Shown in pieces: positions 34,434-50,985 of a DNA stretch of 64,000 nucleotides. How positions within the stretch are numbered: the stretch's first letter is position 1; each line of letters starts with the position of its first letter. The notes beneath the pieces are model-generated. The model worked only from the letters and a program-made list of their open reading frames with translations. It was not told where the DNA came from and searched no databases. The position numbers were made by a program, and so were the translations under genes. The DNA comes from Gossypium raimondii (taxonomy: Eukaryota; Streptophyta; Magnoliopsida; Malvales; Malvaceae), in assembly GCF_025698545.1 (NCBI RefSeq), contig NC_068571.1, positions 50,439,733 to 50,503,732 of the forward strand. Reading direction: 5' to 3'.

Positions 34434-36555
34434 ATGGAATTCAAATACAGAGCTGTTGATGAACGGCCGCCGAAGGATTTCCCTCCACCCTCCTCAACTT
34501 TCAATCCTTTACCGCCTCAAGGATTTCTACCCCACCCTGTCAACCTGGAATTGGGGAAGGCCCAACTCCGAGAAGCGATCGTCGCCTCGGATATTGCTCG
34601 TCGGAGAGCCTTAGAAGCTCAAGTCAGAAGGGAGTTAGAAACGGGCTTACCTTTAGACCAAAGGCTCACATTGCACCTCCACTCTCACTCTACCCTTCCT
34701 TTCATGCATCACTTTAATAACTATAATCGCTGCCGCTCGGAGTCGCCTTTCAGCTTGTTTCCACCGTCACTTCCCCTGTCGCCGATCTTGTTACCCTCAC
34801 CTCTGACACAGGTTTTGGACAATGAAGTTAAAAATACTACGGAGAACAAGAAGTTGATTATATTGGTAAGCACCTTTTAATTATTTATTTTACTCAATAA
34901 AATATTTCAGCGTCAAAAAGGCATAGTTTTTTTTTTTTTTTTTGGTTAAAGCCACAAGCTTGAACGAACTTCATATACACGCTATTTTATCATGTAAGAA
35001 TCTTACGCACAATGGCAATGAAGGCATGATCCCTTTTGAATTTACGGGTTGGGTCGTTTAAGTAGAAGATCAAAGACAAACCTTTGAAATCATAATTTAA
35101 TGTTGCCGTAGTAACGTATATGTGCTTGTACGTTAGTTTTATGGCGATTTAGTTCTGTTTCTTGTGTTGTTTTTTTGTGTTTGATGATGTTGCAATTGGA
35201 ACAAGACATGCATCTAGAGTTTGCTGTCTGTTCATATAGGGTAACCCTTTCTCTTTTCAACTGGACATTCAGAAACTAGTCCTAATGGGTCATTGATGCA
35301 TCACTCAGGAAGGCATTTTTCCTAGATTGCTATAGCTGCTTTTACTCTGTGTTATCGTGGTCTATTGTAGAATAGTATAGATTGATGATGAATTTTCTAT
35401 TCCATTTGGAACAGCTTTTCCATTTGCTTTGGATTTGTTCATGCATATGCATCTATGTTTCTACAAACTTTATTTATCACAATGCAACTTCATCTGATCT
35501 TTGATAATCTGTTGGCTGCTTCAAAAGTTTCTTACGACAGTTGAGACACCAAACCAATATGTTTAGTGTTTCATGTTAGAAATAGAGATATAACTGAATC
35601 CATCTAAAGTTACTTGGATTTTGTTTATGTTTATATGCTTAAATTAATTGATTTTACTTTCATCATTAGCATACATTTATACAGATCTTTGTCTGTATGC
35701 GTGCCCCTAAATTTCTTAATAGATTATATAAATATCATTAGAAGTGCTAGATTTTGCATAGAAGCAATCTCTGGTGCTTTGAATCTTGTTATAAAGTTCT
35801 TATAAGTTTTCGTTGGCTCCTCTTCTGCTGAGAAAGAAAGTATATCGGCTCAAATTATTGATGACTTACGTTTGAGGTCTATGCTGCTTTTTTTGACTGA
35901 TTCGGTTACATGTAAGATGTTAGCAAAGGCAGAAAGTAGAGAGATTGACCATTGTTTAATTGATTATCATCACAACTTTCTGGTTACAGATTCTTCTCTG
36001 AGTGTTGTATTGCAGGAAAAGCCTGATCCTAATCGTGTTGTCGGAGTAAAGCGGAAAACACCACCTCTGGAAGGAACTGGTGAACTGCCTCTGCCTTCAA
36101 TTAGCTCGAAGGGGAAACAGCATGATGAGTGGAGTTGTGCTATTTGTCGAGTCAGCACCACAAGCGAGAAAGGTTTCACTGAACACCTTCAAGGTAAGAA
36201 GCACAAGGCTAACGAAGCAAGGCTAAGAGCTAACATACTGGAGAAGAGTTCTAATACCAGTACCAAGACCATAACAGTGCAAAAGAAACTCGGACTCTCA
36301 AATCAGAATGAAAAGGATGAGCTGCTGAGTAAGGGAGAGAAGGCAGAAGAAAGGTTTACAGAGAAGAAATATGCAGATTCCTTCGAGAAAGAACAAACGG
36401 ATGAGGTGGAGATGACACCAGAACTTAGCAAAAAGAAGAAATTTAAGTTTTGGTGTGACATCTGTTTAGTTGGTGTGCATTCTGAGGTGGTAATGGAAAC
36501 TCATAAGAAGGGGAAGAAGCACATTGCTGGGCTCCTGAAACTTGACAAAATATAG
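34434..36555 (+). CDS. U1/matrin-type two-zinc-finger protein (UBA1C-like)
   Basis: Two exons, 34434-34865 and 36016-36555, give 323 residues and join in frame at LIIL|EKPDPN. The N-terminus MEFKYRAVDERPP is followed by an N-terminal helix (LREAIVASDIARRRALEAQV). The first zinc finger reads WSCAICRVSTTSEKGFTEHL then QGKKHK (C-x2-C ... H-x5-H). The second reads FWCDICLVGVHSEVVMETHK then KGKKH. Both are the U1/matrin C2H2 form, which binds double-stranded or structured RNA. Similar plant proteins are described as UBP1-associated 1C-like nuclear proteins. An in-frame ATG at 34371 would add 21 residues, but the MEFK start fits the family as I remember it. A ~75-codon open stretch in another frame continues past the stop codon. 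Intron 1 is 1.15 kb. Confidence 0.88.
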
Positions 36556-37407
36556 CTGCCCTTCCTACCGCCACCGCCATCACCGAGCAGGCAAGATCAA
36601 GAGCTACTGATGTGGTCTCTGACAAAGCAAAGCTAATGGATGTTCCAAAGGTTGATAGAGTTATAAACTACCAGCCATGCAAAATTGATTGTGATAACCA
36701 TAGAGAGAACATACACTACAAATGTATTGGGAGTTCTAAAAATTGCACTGTCTGCATCTTATTACTATCTGAGACTTGATTAGATGTTGGTATTACTTAT
36801 GTGCACCCAAGATTTATTTTTTGCTTAAATGCCTAGGGTGTTGGGAGTAAACATGCCATTCGATTGCCCTTACTGTACCAGTGGCGGTGCAGATAACTTG
36901 GCTGGAGGGTGCATGAATTGATACTTAACCTAACATCCAAGCTCTGTTTGGTGACATTTGAACTAACTTCACCGTGCACTTGAGCATCATTTGGTGTTTG
37001 CTTTTGCTTTGGGCCCTTGGTTTTGGTGGGTCCAAACCAAAACCATGGAATTTTGATTGTTTGTGGTTGCATCCTAATGGAAAGTGACAACAACTTCCAG
37101 CCTACTCCAAATACCCATTTTCAAAAGTACCAGGATGGAACAGGCCACACCTTCCATTGCTTGGCAAAATCTAAACTATGGATGCTCGGCGACAAAGTTT
37201 GGTATCTTTCAACAACCATTCCCACCAGAGATAATTCCAAGGCAAGGCAAGGCAGCAATTTAATATATGCCAACTATATTTTTCTTTACAAAAGGAGGAA
37301 ATGAAAAAGGAACATAGCGCAATTAAAGGAGGGGGAGGGAGGCTATAGCTAAACTCACTTAGTCCTCAACCCCTCCAACTAAGAACTTCTATTACAAGTA
37401 ATGACAC
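36556..37407. other. Convergent 3' region between zinc-finger and DLNQ genes
   Basis: 36556-36779 is open in a shifted frame after the zinc-finger gene (TATAITEQARSRATDVVSDK) and may be former coding sequence or 3' UTR. The remainder is the overlap zone of two convergent 3' UTRs. I see no gene in 36800-37400, though it is not AT-rich. Confidence 0.45.
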
Positions 37408-39007
37408 TTAAACCCTCAATGCCACCTGATCTTGCCATGAGATCTTTCTTTTCCCAACTCTGTTCGGTCCGTTCCCGGTGTTCCTGCAGGCTGATATTTT
37501 GATATCATTGTGCTGCTCATCACTTGCCATTCGGATTGAACTTTTCTTGAATTCCTCTATTCTCATTGAATTGTCCATAGCTTGTAGTTCTTCCTCCTCT
37601 CTCTACAAAGGAAGACAACTAATATCACATTAGCTTTGTTGTAGAAGATTATAGTATGCAAACTGCAATGAAAAACACTTGTAATAGTTACAAACAGACT
37701 ACCGAAATCTGGTTTAAATCAAAAATTGGCGTCATGGTTGGAGCGGTAGCCTCCTTTCCACTGTAAAGCCTTTCCCTCTGGTTTAAGTCAAGAATTGGTG
37801 AAGAACTTCGCAGAATAACTTCCTCGCCATTGATATTTTTGTGCTGCTTCTGATTTAAGTCAAATATCAGAGAAGGATGAGCGAAAGTGGTTTCCTTTTC
37901 ACTGTAAGTCTTTCCCTTTTGGTTCAGATCGAACCCAATAGCTAGATGTCGCAAACTGTGTTCCTTGCCAGTTGATTTCTTTTCCTTCACATTTGATTTG
38001 CTTCTTTTAACCACCGTACTCTGTGGTTGCACAAAGTTTCGGCCGGCTAGGGTGTTGGAAGATCGGTTTTGCATCAAGAACTTGTGCCTCCGTTTCAAAA
38101 ACCTAAGAACAAACATATGGTCAAAAGTCAAAAAATCGAAATATTACCTCTACATTGATAATTGTGATTCTAAAGCTTGTCAATCCTAAAATGTTATGGA
38201 GGAACAATATATCATACCGAACTTCGGCCAAAAGGGTTAATTTTTGCTCTTTCATCATCTGCAATTTCATTCTCATGGCTTCTGTTTCCTGGAAAACAGA
38301 AAGCACATATTAGGACTATACTAAGGCCTTAACACAAGTGTATAAACAAGCCATTAAATTTGACATCATAGAAGGCAGAGGAACCCCAATATTTTGGGCC
38401 CTCAATTTTTTTGGAGGAGGGTTTGAACATACTGCCCTTATAGTTGGTGAGAATCCATGATAAGTCCTTAAACTACTAAAAGCATTCCCTATAGAAAAAG
38501 TTAAGAATTTGTGTGGGAAACAATCAACAATCTCATCATCAAACATTCCAATGAATTGAAAACAAATACATATAATCACCTTCATCAATAAATATCAATG
38601 GATCAAAAGACTATATTTCCATCATATTTTAACCCAAATAACAAAGGCCTTAACATGTTCCCATATAACAACAATCAAATGTTTTCATTTCCTCATATTT
38701 TAACCCATAAAAAACAGATACAAAAAGGGATCATTTTGGGTGAGGCAAGATCTCCATCAACAGAGACGAAAACATAAGATCCAAACAATCAACATACCCC
38801 AATCTTAAAGATTGAAAAACAAGAACGTAAGCCCCAGAGAATAACAGAAACCGGATCTAATAAAATATGAAAAAAAAAATTTGTTACCTTGTGCAAGTCT
38901 TCAAAGTCTTGCATAAGGCTCTGGTGCTTGAACCTGGTCCTTTGGTCCTCATACATAGGATATGGAGAATACCCCATGGAAGCAGCAACCCCTTTCATCT
39001 TTTTCAT
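37408..39007 (-). CDS. Plant-specific protein with four DLNQ (EAR-like) repeats
   Basis: Four exons on the minus strand, 38888-39007, 38218-38288, 37703-38102 and 37408-37602, join in frame to 261 residues. The N-terminus reads MKKMKGVAASMGYSPYPMYE, then HQSLMQDFEDLHK and a coiled-coil-like ETEAMRMKLQMMKEQKLTLL. A basic patch FLKRRHKF follows. The centre holds four spaced copies of a short motif, IGFDLNQKG, LIFDLNQKQ, PILDLNQRE and PIFDLNQIS, about 24-30 residues apart, each next to a KE-rich spacer. DLN-type motifs are EAR repression motifs that recruit TOPLESS co-repressors, so a nuclear regulatory or scaffold role is inferred. No DNA-binding domain is seen. If intron 3 is retained the protein ends after DLNQIS with VVCL. 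I know related plant proteins only as uncharacterised. Confidence 0.82.
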
Positions 39008-41198
39008 GTTTCCAGATCAGAGGGATCAGAAAAAGTGAAGAACCCAAAAGGCCAAAATAAGGAAATATGGAGGAGGAGAAGAAAGAGAGAAAGAAGGGTA
39101 TTTGATGAAAAAAGGGAAGAAAGAAAGAGATATGGGCAAGAAATAACAAAAGGAATAGGGAATAAGAGTAGAGAGAGAGGATAGGAAGGTTCTCGTTTTG
39201 CTGTTTACTATAGGGAAAAACTCTGACCGAGACAAAGAAAACCCAATGAAGCCCACATAATAACTCGGTGAAAAACATGTTTCTTTTGAGAGTTGAGACA
39301 CTGATGAAGATGGGATTTTTTTTTTGGGTGGGTTGCAGAAGGGTATTTCAGGTAAAAACGTTTTCATAGAAATGGTTTCTTTGAGGTGGGTTTTGGTTGG
39401 AGGACATTTGAAGACATTCCCCCCATCTTCTATTTACACAAATTTTGGTCCAGCTGGGCCATTGAAGAAAGAGAGAGTTAGGTACCCTTTCTTTCTTTGA
39501 TTTCGAAGAGGGTGCGTGGAGTTTCCATGTTTCTTTCTTTTCTTGGTCTTTTGTTTGTTTCGTTTTCAATTACCCCCCCCCCCCAGCAAAGTAAGGGTTT
39601 TTTTTTTTTTTCTTAAGAGAGAGAAAAGGTAAAGGCTTTGATGCGAGAAGGGTGGGCTGAAAAACAGCAGCAAAGGATAAAAATAATATAAGCTGATGCT
39701 GTTTTTTCTGATGTTGTTGTTTGTTATTTTGTTTCTGTTTTTGAGTGCTGGCCTGCCTGGGTGTTTTCACCTGTTTGAGGGTCACCCTTATTTTTCGTGG
39801 ATCAGTCCCTGATCCTGAATATATTAAAGTTTCAATCAGAAAGAGATGCTTTTTTTCGTTTCACATTATTAGGTCCCATTGCTTATAAATTTCCCATCAT
39901 ACCCTTCCCTTCATTCATGAAAATGCTTCCTATTTACCTCCTTTCAACAATGAATAGGATGGTGAATCCAGCAAATCTTGTATTAGAAAACCCCTCTTTG
40001 AAAAGCTTAAAAAGAAAGCTAAAAAGCTGGCTGTGCTTGAAGATTTGGAGCTGATTCATAAAGAAAAAAGATACAAATCACATGTATGCATATGAATGTA
40101 TTTAAAGAGAAGGATGGTTCGGCATCTGGTCTCTGCGTCATCATGGTAGCAAACCTAATTAGCCTTTAATTTTTTTAGTGGTAAAGAGCTGTGATTTATT
40201 TACTCTGTAGTTCCAAAATCCAGATGTACATGTGAAAGTGAAAACAATCAGTCCCTTGGAATTATGTCTAAAGTTAGACAGTGGAGGACCAAAAAAGGTT
40301 GAAAGAAAAAAAAATTGTACTTTTTGTTCATCTAATCTAATGGTCTCAACTGTTTTAAACAGATTTTTTTTGCTTTTCTTCTTTTCAACAGTTTAAAGCA
40401 CCCTCTCTAGGCTAGCAAGCATGCACTTTCTCTAAACCCCTTTTCTTTGATTATGAGTTAAGACAAGTGAACCATTAAATAATAGAAACAGAACCAAAGT
40501 GGACACTTCCACCATTGATGACTTTTGGAAAGAAATTATGGTGGGAACTTAGAAGAGAGAGACTGAAATTGGCTTTGTGTAGAAAGTTGACCATAAAAAA
40601 GAGGGGGAATACAATAGTAATTTCATAGGGGGGGCATATTATGGAGGGTTTCAAATTTCAAAACTACCATGACTCTGGGGTTTGAAACTTGTTTGTTTGC
40701 TGGGTTTGGAACAAGTCAAGGAAGTAGCCGGCTTTTGTTTAATGTTCAGTGCATCATTTTTGACGATACTGTTTGGTTCCAACCAAAAAGCTATGGCACC
40801 TGGTACTAAGTTGCATGTACCCTTCTAAAAGGATTGGGTTAGATATTTAAAATCAAAATTGAAGTAAAACCGACTACCATACCAACCCTTTTTTTTTTTA
40901 TGATTCCATATGAACAGGCATCAATTTTTATGTATGTCAGCTCCCATCTAAAAATGGAGTGTCATTTGGTTTTTGGGCCTTTTGAAGTTGGGTTTGAAAC
41001 TATGTAATACCTTGTATTGTAACAGTGAAAACCATTTCACAAGCATAAGCAACAAAAATTGGGCCTGAGAATATCATTATCAACCCTAAATGTAAAAAAG
41101 AAAGGCAAAAAAAACCTTATCTTGTTCTGAAATCTCTGTTTTTTTAGTCTATAGAAATATCTGAATTTTCTGGGGGAAGGGAACCACCTTCGTAAGCA
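39008..41198. promoter_or_regulatory. Divergent intergenic region between DLNQ and STIC2 genes
   Basis: The two genes are transcribed away from each other from this 2.2-kb region. On the DLNQ side (39020-39620) it is rich in GAAAGA/CTTTCT tracts, with a C12 run near 39575 and a T-run near 39600, typical of plant 5' UTR and promoter. I see no separate gene. Open frames at 39797-40054 have no domain. Confidence 0.5.
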
Positions 41199-41288
41199 AT
41201 GGCTTCGTCAAGTGTCGTGACTACTCAAATATCAAATCAACTTGGAACCACTGATTGGAAGAAGTCCATCCCTTCACTCTCCCTTGGT

Positions 41289-41332
<44 letters not shown>

Positions 41333-43795
41333 TTGGTTCTGAGAAAATAGAGGATCAGAATAGACTATGGAAAAGTTTTAATCTTTATTGATGGATTGTT
41401 CTAGTGATTATTTTTTAGTGTATGAACATGAATGAAATTGTTTTATTGGATCCCATTTAATATTCTTTTTAATTAATAAAAAAGGTTTGAACTTCCAATT
41501 CACTTTTGTTTTTTTCAAATGATAGAAATTTTCTCAGTAACCAAACCGATGACTGTTCCAATTGCATCAATTATTCCCAATTGATGAATTTAAAGAGTGA
41601 ATTTTAATATGTTTTCTCTACCGACGGTTTTCAGGTAACTTAAACTTGAATAAAAATCTAGCTGGTAAGCAGTTTTTATCATTGTCAGCTCCTCAAAAAT
41701 CTGGGCTGAACTATAAATCCCTACGTGTAAATGGTCTGTTCGGAGGAAAAAAGGAAAATGGTGAGAAGGGTGATGATGCACCTTCCAAGGTAAGCTATGG
41801 TAGCATTCGTTTCTGCTGTATATTTGGATTATAGCCTCTTTATCATTGCTAAATTCTGATCCATATTCCAATATTATGATGACATTTTTTGTTATAATTA
41901 ATGCCCCTCTCTTTAAACTAGTAGTAAATACTAGTTGTGTCGTGTCCCAGCCTTGTCTATAATTGAAAACGATGCTTCAAGTTATGCCTTAGCCCTTAGG
42001 TGATTTATGTCAAGCATTTATTGCTGGCATTTGATCCTGGTAGTTCGGTAGATCAGTCTACAAACTGCATGCCTTATGTTATGGTAAGCTGTATTTGCAA
42101 TCCATGCTAATTTGATGCATGTTTTATCAAGGGTAATGATAATGAGAAAGGAAAGAGCTTCTGCATATTCATAGGCCACTTTTGTGTCCATGAATAACAA
42201 AAATTCCATGTGTGAAACATATCCAATGAGACTGTGTACAAAACTAAGGGAGTCTAAGTCAATATGCTATGGTTCTTCGTGTTTTTTCCCCTGCTTTATC
42301 AGACATATTCATATCCATGGTGAGAGGTTATGGATCTAATCCACTGTCTTATCATTAGATTTACAGTCTGTCAAATAATCACTAATCCATTTCAAAGTGT
42401 CAAATTTGATTGATTGCTCGATTTGACTAAGCACCATGCTCCGCTTGAGTGCTACACGAGCTTCATCATCATTCATAATTTGAAGACTGAACCATGGTTG
42501 ACTCTCTACCTCCTTTGAAACTAATGCTGCTTGCCTTCCTACTAATTTGATTTTAGGCAGGAATTCTTGGGAACATGCAAAACCTATATGAGACAGTAAA
42601 GAAAGCACAAATGGTTGTCCAGGTTGAGGCTGTGCGAGTGCAAAAGGAACTTGCCGCGTATGGATTTTTTTTTACACTTACTATTACTTTCACTGTCTTA
42701 AACTTTTCATTTCTCTGTTTGTGAGTTTCATTTGGTTTTCATTATGTTATGCAGAGCAGAGTTCGATGGCTACTGTGAAGGTGAGCTGATTAAGGTACGT
42801 TATTACAGATTACCATCCTCTTTCTATCCCTTCTACCAATATCATGTACTGCCACACATAGCAAACTATGGAAATGAAAATAGTTCTAGACATATCAATC
42901 TATACTTCTTAAATATAGATTATAATTTCCTCTACCACTTATTGTTCCATTGAACAACTTTCCACTTATTTTGCGTCAATTGAATCATTCAGTTTTTACA
43001 GTTGGAAAGATTGTTTGCTTGTCAAAATTCAAATGAATGACTAGATTGGTTATAATTCTATTTGTGATCTTGGAGATTAGGGGTAGATAGAATGATATAA
43101 GAGGCCTTGGATTAAATTTAGTTCCATTTCAGTTCCCCCAAAGAACTTTTGATGCTTTACACTCAAGCCAACTGTATGGCGTATCTCTCTATCATGTTTT
43201 ACAGACTTTTGACTCCCAATATATTCTCTTTTTCAGGCAACTTTATCTGGAAATCAGCAACCTGTACGCATAGAGATCACTGAGGCAGCAATGGAATTGG
43301 GTGCAGAAGTGAGTCTGGTTATTAACTATTTTTCCTCGAGACCATTCGAGATTAGTCCTCTATTATGGCCGCATCTTAGGTTCTTTTTGCTTTCAAATTC
43401 CTTCTAAGGAATGTGCCAGGAAAGGATCAATTTTCTAAACTTCCACCTGGTTTAGTTGGGCTGCCATTGTAAGGCATTAAGAAGAACTTAAAACACTGTT
43501 GTGTGCAGTTTTACTTGATTCCGGTATGAAGTTGCTAATTTTTTATGCTTAATTCATGCAGAAGCTGTCTCTTTTAGTTAATGAAGCATACAAGGATGCA
43601 CACCAAAAAAGTGTCCAGGTGATATTCTCATGATTTTTCATAATTCACAGAGATGGAAACGAGAAATCTTTTCCAGGTTCACTTTACTGATGATTTTTTT
43701 TTGGGTTTTCACAGGCCATGAAGGAAAGAATGAGTGACCTTGCACAAAGCTTAGGTATGCCACAAGGTCTCAGTGAGGGATTAAAACAACAATGA
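41199..43795 (+). CDS. STIC2: YbaB/EbfC-family plastid protein (STIC2-like)
   Basis: Seven exons, 41199-41286, 41635-41789, 42557-42657, 42755-42794, 43237-43308, 43562-43618 and 43715-43795, give 197 residues in frame. Residues 1 to about 75 are rich in serine and basic residues (MASSSVVTTQISNQL), a chloroplast transit peptide. The YbaB domain follows: GILGNMQNLYETVKKAQMVV, VQKELAA, FDGYCEGELIKATLSGNQQP, VRIEITEAAMELG and LSLLVNEAYKDAHQKS, ending MKERMSDLAQSLGMPQGLSE. Bacterial YbaB is a dimeric nucleoid protein. Arabidopsis STIC2 (At2g24020; paralogue At4g30620) acts in the stroma with Alb4 and cpSRP54 in thylakoid protein targeting. The gene looks intact. A (CT)n run lies at the start of intron 1 (about 41290-41327). 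The stop-codon region is tandemly duplicated into the 3' UTR. Confidence 0.95.
41290..41327. repeat. (CT)n microsatellite in STIC2 intron 1
   Basis: About 18 CT units begin directly after the 5' splice site of intron 1. Likely length-polymorphic. Confidence 0.9.
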
Positions 43796-43875
43796 TCTCT
43801 CAACTAACACCTGGATGGAGCTTAGTGAGGGATTGAAGCAACAATGATCTCTTGACTGGCACCAGGATTAGCTTC
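43772..43875 (+). repeat. 52-bp tandem duplication across the STIC2 stop codon
   Basis: AGTGAGGGATT.AA.CAACAATGATCTCT occurs at 43772 and again at 43824. The first unit encodes the last residues and the stop. The second lies in the 3' UTR and repeats the same codons plus a second TGA. The units differ at several positions, so the duplication is not recent. Confidence 0.85.
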
Positions 43876-44466
43876 AGTTTTGCATACAAACCAATGGTAG
43901 AAATTTTCATTTGTACTTTTTACTGCGAATTCATGTTGTGATTTCCGTTTCTCCATAGAGCTGGCACACTCTGTTCTAGAACTCCTTCACAGTTACATCT
44001 GTTCTCATTTCTTTTTCGAGTCAAATTCTTTGCCTTTCGTAGTCATGCTCTACACCCCTCTTCCACGGATTGCCCGAAACAGTAACAGCAGTATCCTTAG
44101 ATAAGTTAGATTCAAAATAATTTTACTAGTTTCCAGATATTGTTTACAAGGAAGAAGGCAATGTTTTAACACTTCAATGTTACTTGAAAATGACAATGAA
44201 ACTTGAGATTATGTTTGTTAAAATCCCATTATCTAGGCAACAGCATTTTCCTATTGTTCAAGGTGAAATGTAGAAATATTAAGAGCTTGCGCTCAGTAAA
44301 TTAACAATTTTAGTTTAGATCATTACGAAATGGAATAGAACTAACAAGTCTTTAAGTGAATTACAATCAATCCTAATTCAAATGAATCATTCCTAACTCC
44401 AGAAACCACACGTAAAACTAATTAAATGGGGGATTTTGGCTGTAGCTGGTAGGATCTGCATTGTGT
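43796..44466. other. Convergent 3' intergenic region, STIC2 and carboxypeptidase genes
   Basis: The 3' ends of two convergent genes lie about 670 bp apart. It is probably filled mostly by their 3' UTRs, with no other gene. Confidence 0.5.
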
Positions 44467-49055
<4,589 letters not shown>

Positions 49056-50484
49056 TTTTGCAACCACGCTTTTGAAAATGAAGCCCAAGGCTAAAACCGT
49101 AGAGTTATATGGTGGTGAATACATACACACATATATATAATATGAGTGTGATGTTGCTGAATTACTTACTACACCATTTCAGGTTAGGCAGGTAGCTATA
49201 TGTGGTGTGGACCTCTCACTCGAGAATCAGATGAGAGAGGGTCCTACAAGAGAGCTGGATCGGAACTTTGGTTTTAAACCCATAAACCACATCATAAATG
49301 CCTCACAACACACACACTATCTCTCTCTTGCCATACTGTAAAATGTAAAAATACCAATAAGGCAAATAACCCAGAAAATTATTTGGTTTCAGTAGGAAAG
49401 CTATGCACTGACTTTCTATATCTGTAATATCTTAGCTAAGCAGTTTTGGTTCTTACAATAATGAATATTCAACTTGTTAAATACCTAATCCCATTAATGG
49501 AGAGTAGTAGACGTGTAAACTTAGGTTGTGAATTAGTTTTCGCAGAAGGGTTATTCGAAGATCATCGAACTCGAAAACTTGATCATAAATTCATTCACAT
49601 TTATAATAATCTTTTTATATAGAGCAATAGTGGTCAACATAAGGTATTGAATTTGATTATTATAATACAGGTGTTAATTTGGATTAAATTAAAGCTCAAG
49701 TAGTTTATTTGAGAATGGAATTTGATGAGTGTTGTAAACATCTTTGACTTGTTTAGTTTGATATCTGATAAGCAGATATCACAGCTAGCTTTAATTACCA
49801 ACTCTTTTGTCTAATTTAAGACTCCAAAAAGGGTTTGTAAAAGTAGTAAATAAGCTGATCTCAAGTAAAAGAAAACAGTAAAATTGCTGCCATTTACCTA
49901 CTTTTTCATTTATTTCTTGGTCTAATTTTGTTTTGATCCATCTACTTGCTGATGTCAACCTCCTCTTATCAATATGTTGAAATTAATAACACCCTTAATT
50001 GGTATAAATAATACGATGTTGCACTGTTAATTCATGGATAAATTTAGAGTTTATTATAAATAGTTGAAGTTTAAATTATAATTATTCCAAAAAATTAAAC
50101 GAAAAATTCCATATTTAAGCCTTTTGGTCTTTTGGGTAAACAAAATTTTACTTTTGGCACTCTTAAAATTAATTATTTAAGATTATTTAAAATAAATTTT
50201 TATCTTTTTATCTCAGTGCAAAGTTCCTGAATTTATTTTTGTCAGTTTTATGAAAATCTAATTAATTATGTTCAACTAATAATAAATTTACATATCAACC
50301 CAACGTTTAAGCTTGTTTAAGAAAAACAAATTTACGTCATTAATAGTTATAAAATAATAATAATTCGATAAAAATGATAATAAATTTGTTTGAATTTTTC
50401 AACTCTTAAGATAATTTTATTAGTTATAAAAAATCATAAACGTAAGGTATCTGAGTCTGGTATCCTTCCTAACCTACAAACTCA
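49056..50484. other. Upstream region of the carboxypeptidase gene, then AT-rich DNA
   Basis: TATATATAATATG on the plus strand at about 49131-49144 offers a TATA-like element for the minus-strand gene about 80 bp before its start codon. Beyond about 49500 the DNA is AT-rich with no gene. Confidence 0.45.
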
Positions 50485-50985
50485 ATGAGAGCTGGTTTTA
50501 ACCACAAAATCAAATTAAGCAGCAAAGCAAAAGGAATGCTCCCTCTACATCACTGCCTTTTGGTGGTCCAAAATGTGACCATTCAAAAGGCCTGTAGTTT
50601 TTATATTACTTTTTCAAAGTGGTACAACTTCAACTGCAATGATTGGCTACATGAGAGGATATACTGTTATACTATGAGCAAGCCTGAAGCAGGAAAAAGA
50701 AAGATGCTTTATCATCATCAAATCCCCAAGGAGTTGATATCACCTCTCTTTTGGTGGAGGTGTCAGCCATGCATAAATCTTCCCCCCAATGCCTTTTTTC
50801 TTTTCAATGGAGTTGTGGATTATGGTTTAAAAGCATGCAATGGCAAAGTGGTTAAATCTAGATTATTATCTATATGTTTGAGATTCAACGGTAAGAAATT
50901 TGATGTTTTTAAGTATTGTCTTAAACAGAGATGGAGGCAAAAAAAAAAAACATTTCTCTTTTCAGAGGTGATATTTGAATTGTAA
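50485..50985 (+). other. Isolated 166-codon open frame, unassigned
   Basis: A Met-initiated frame in a patch less AT-rich than its surroundings. The predicted protein is rich in Cys, Trp, Lys and His with no domain I recognise, no signal peptide and no repeat. The last third runs into low-complexity A-rich DNA. It could be chance or a remnant. Confidence 0.2.

Noticed and set aside
39575-39612. C-run followed by T-run as a structured element
   Set aside because: Homopolymer tracts in a promoter or 5' UTR; they may be length-variable or sequencing-sensitive, with no sign of function.
49056-49130. Upstream in-frame ATG as start of the carboxypeptidase gene
   Set aside because: It would place residues before the signal peptide, and it lies close to the TATA-like element, so it is probably leader.
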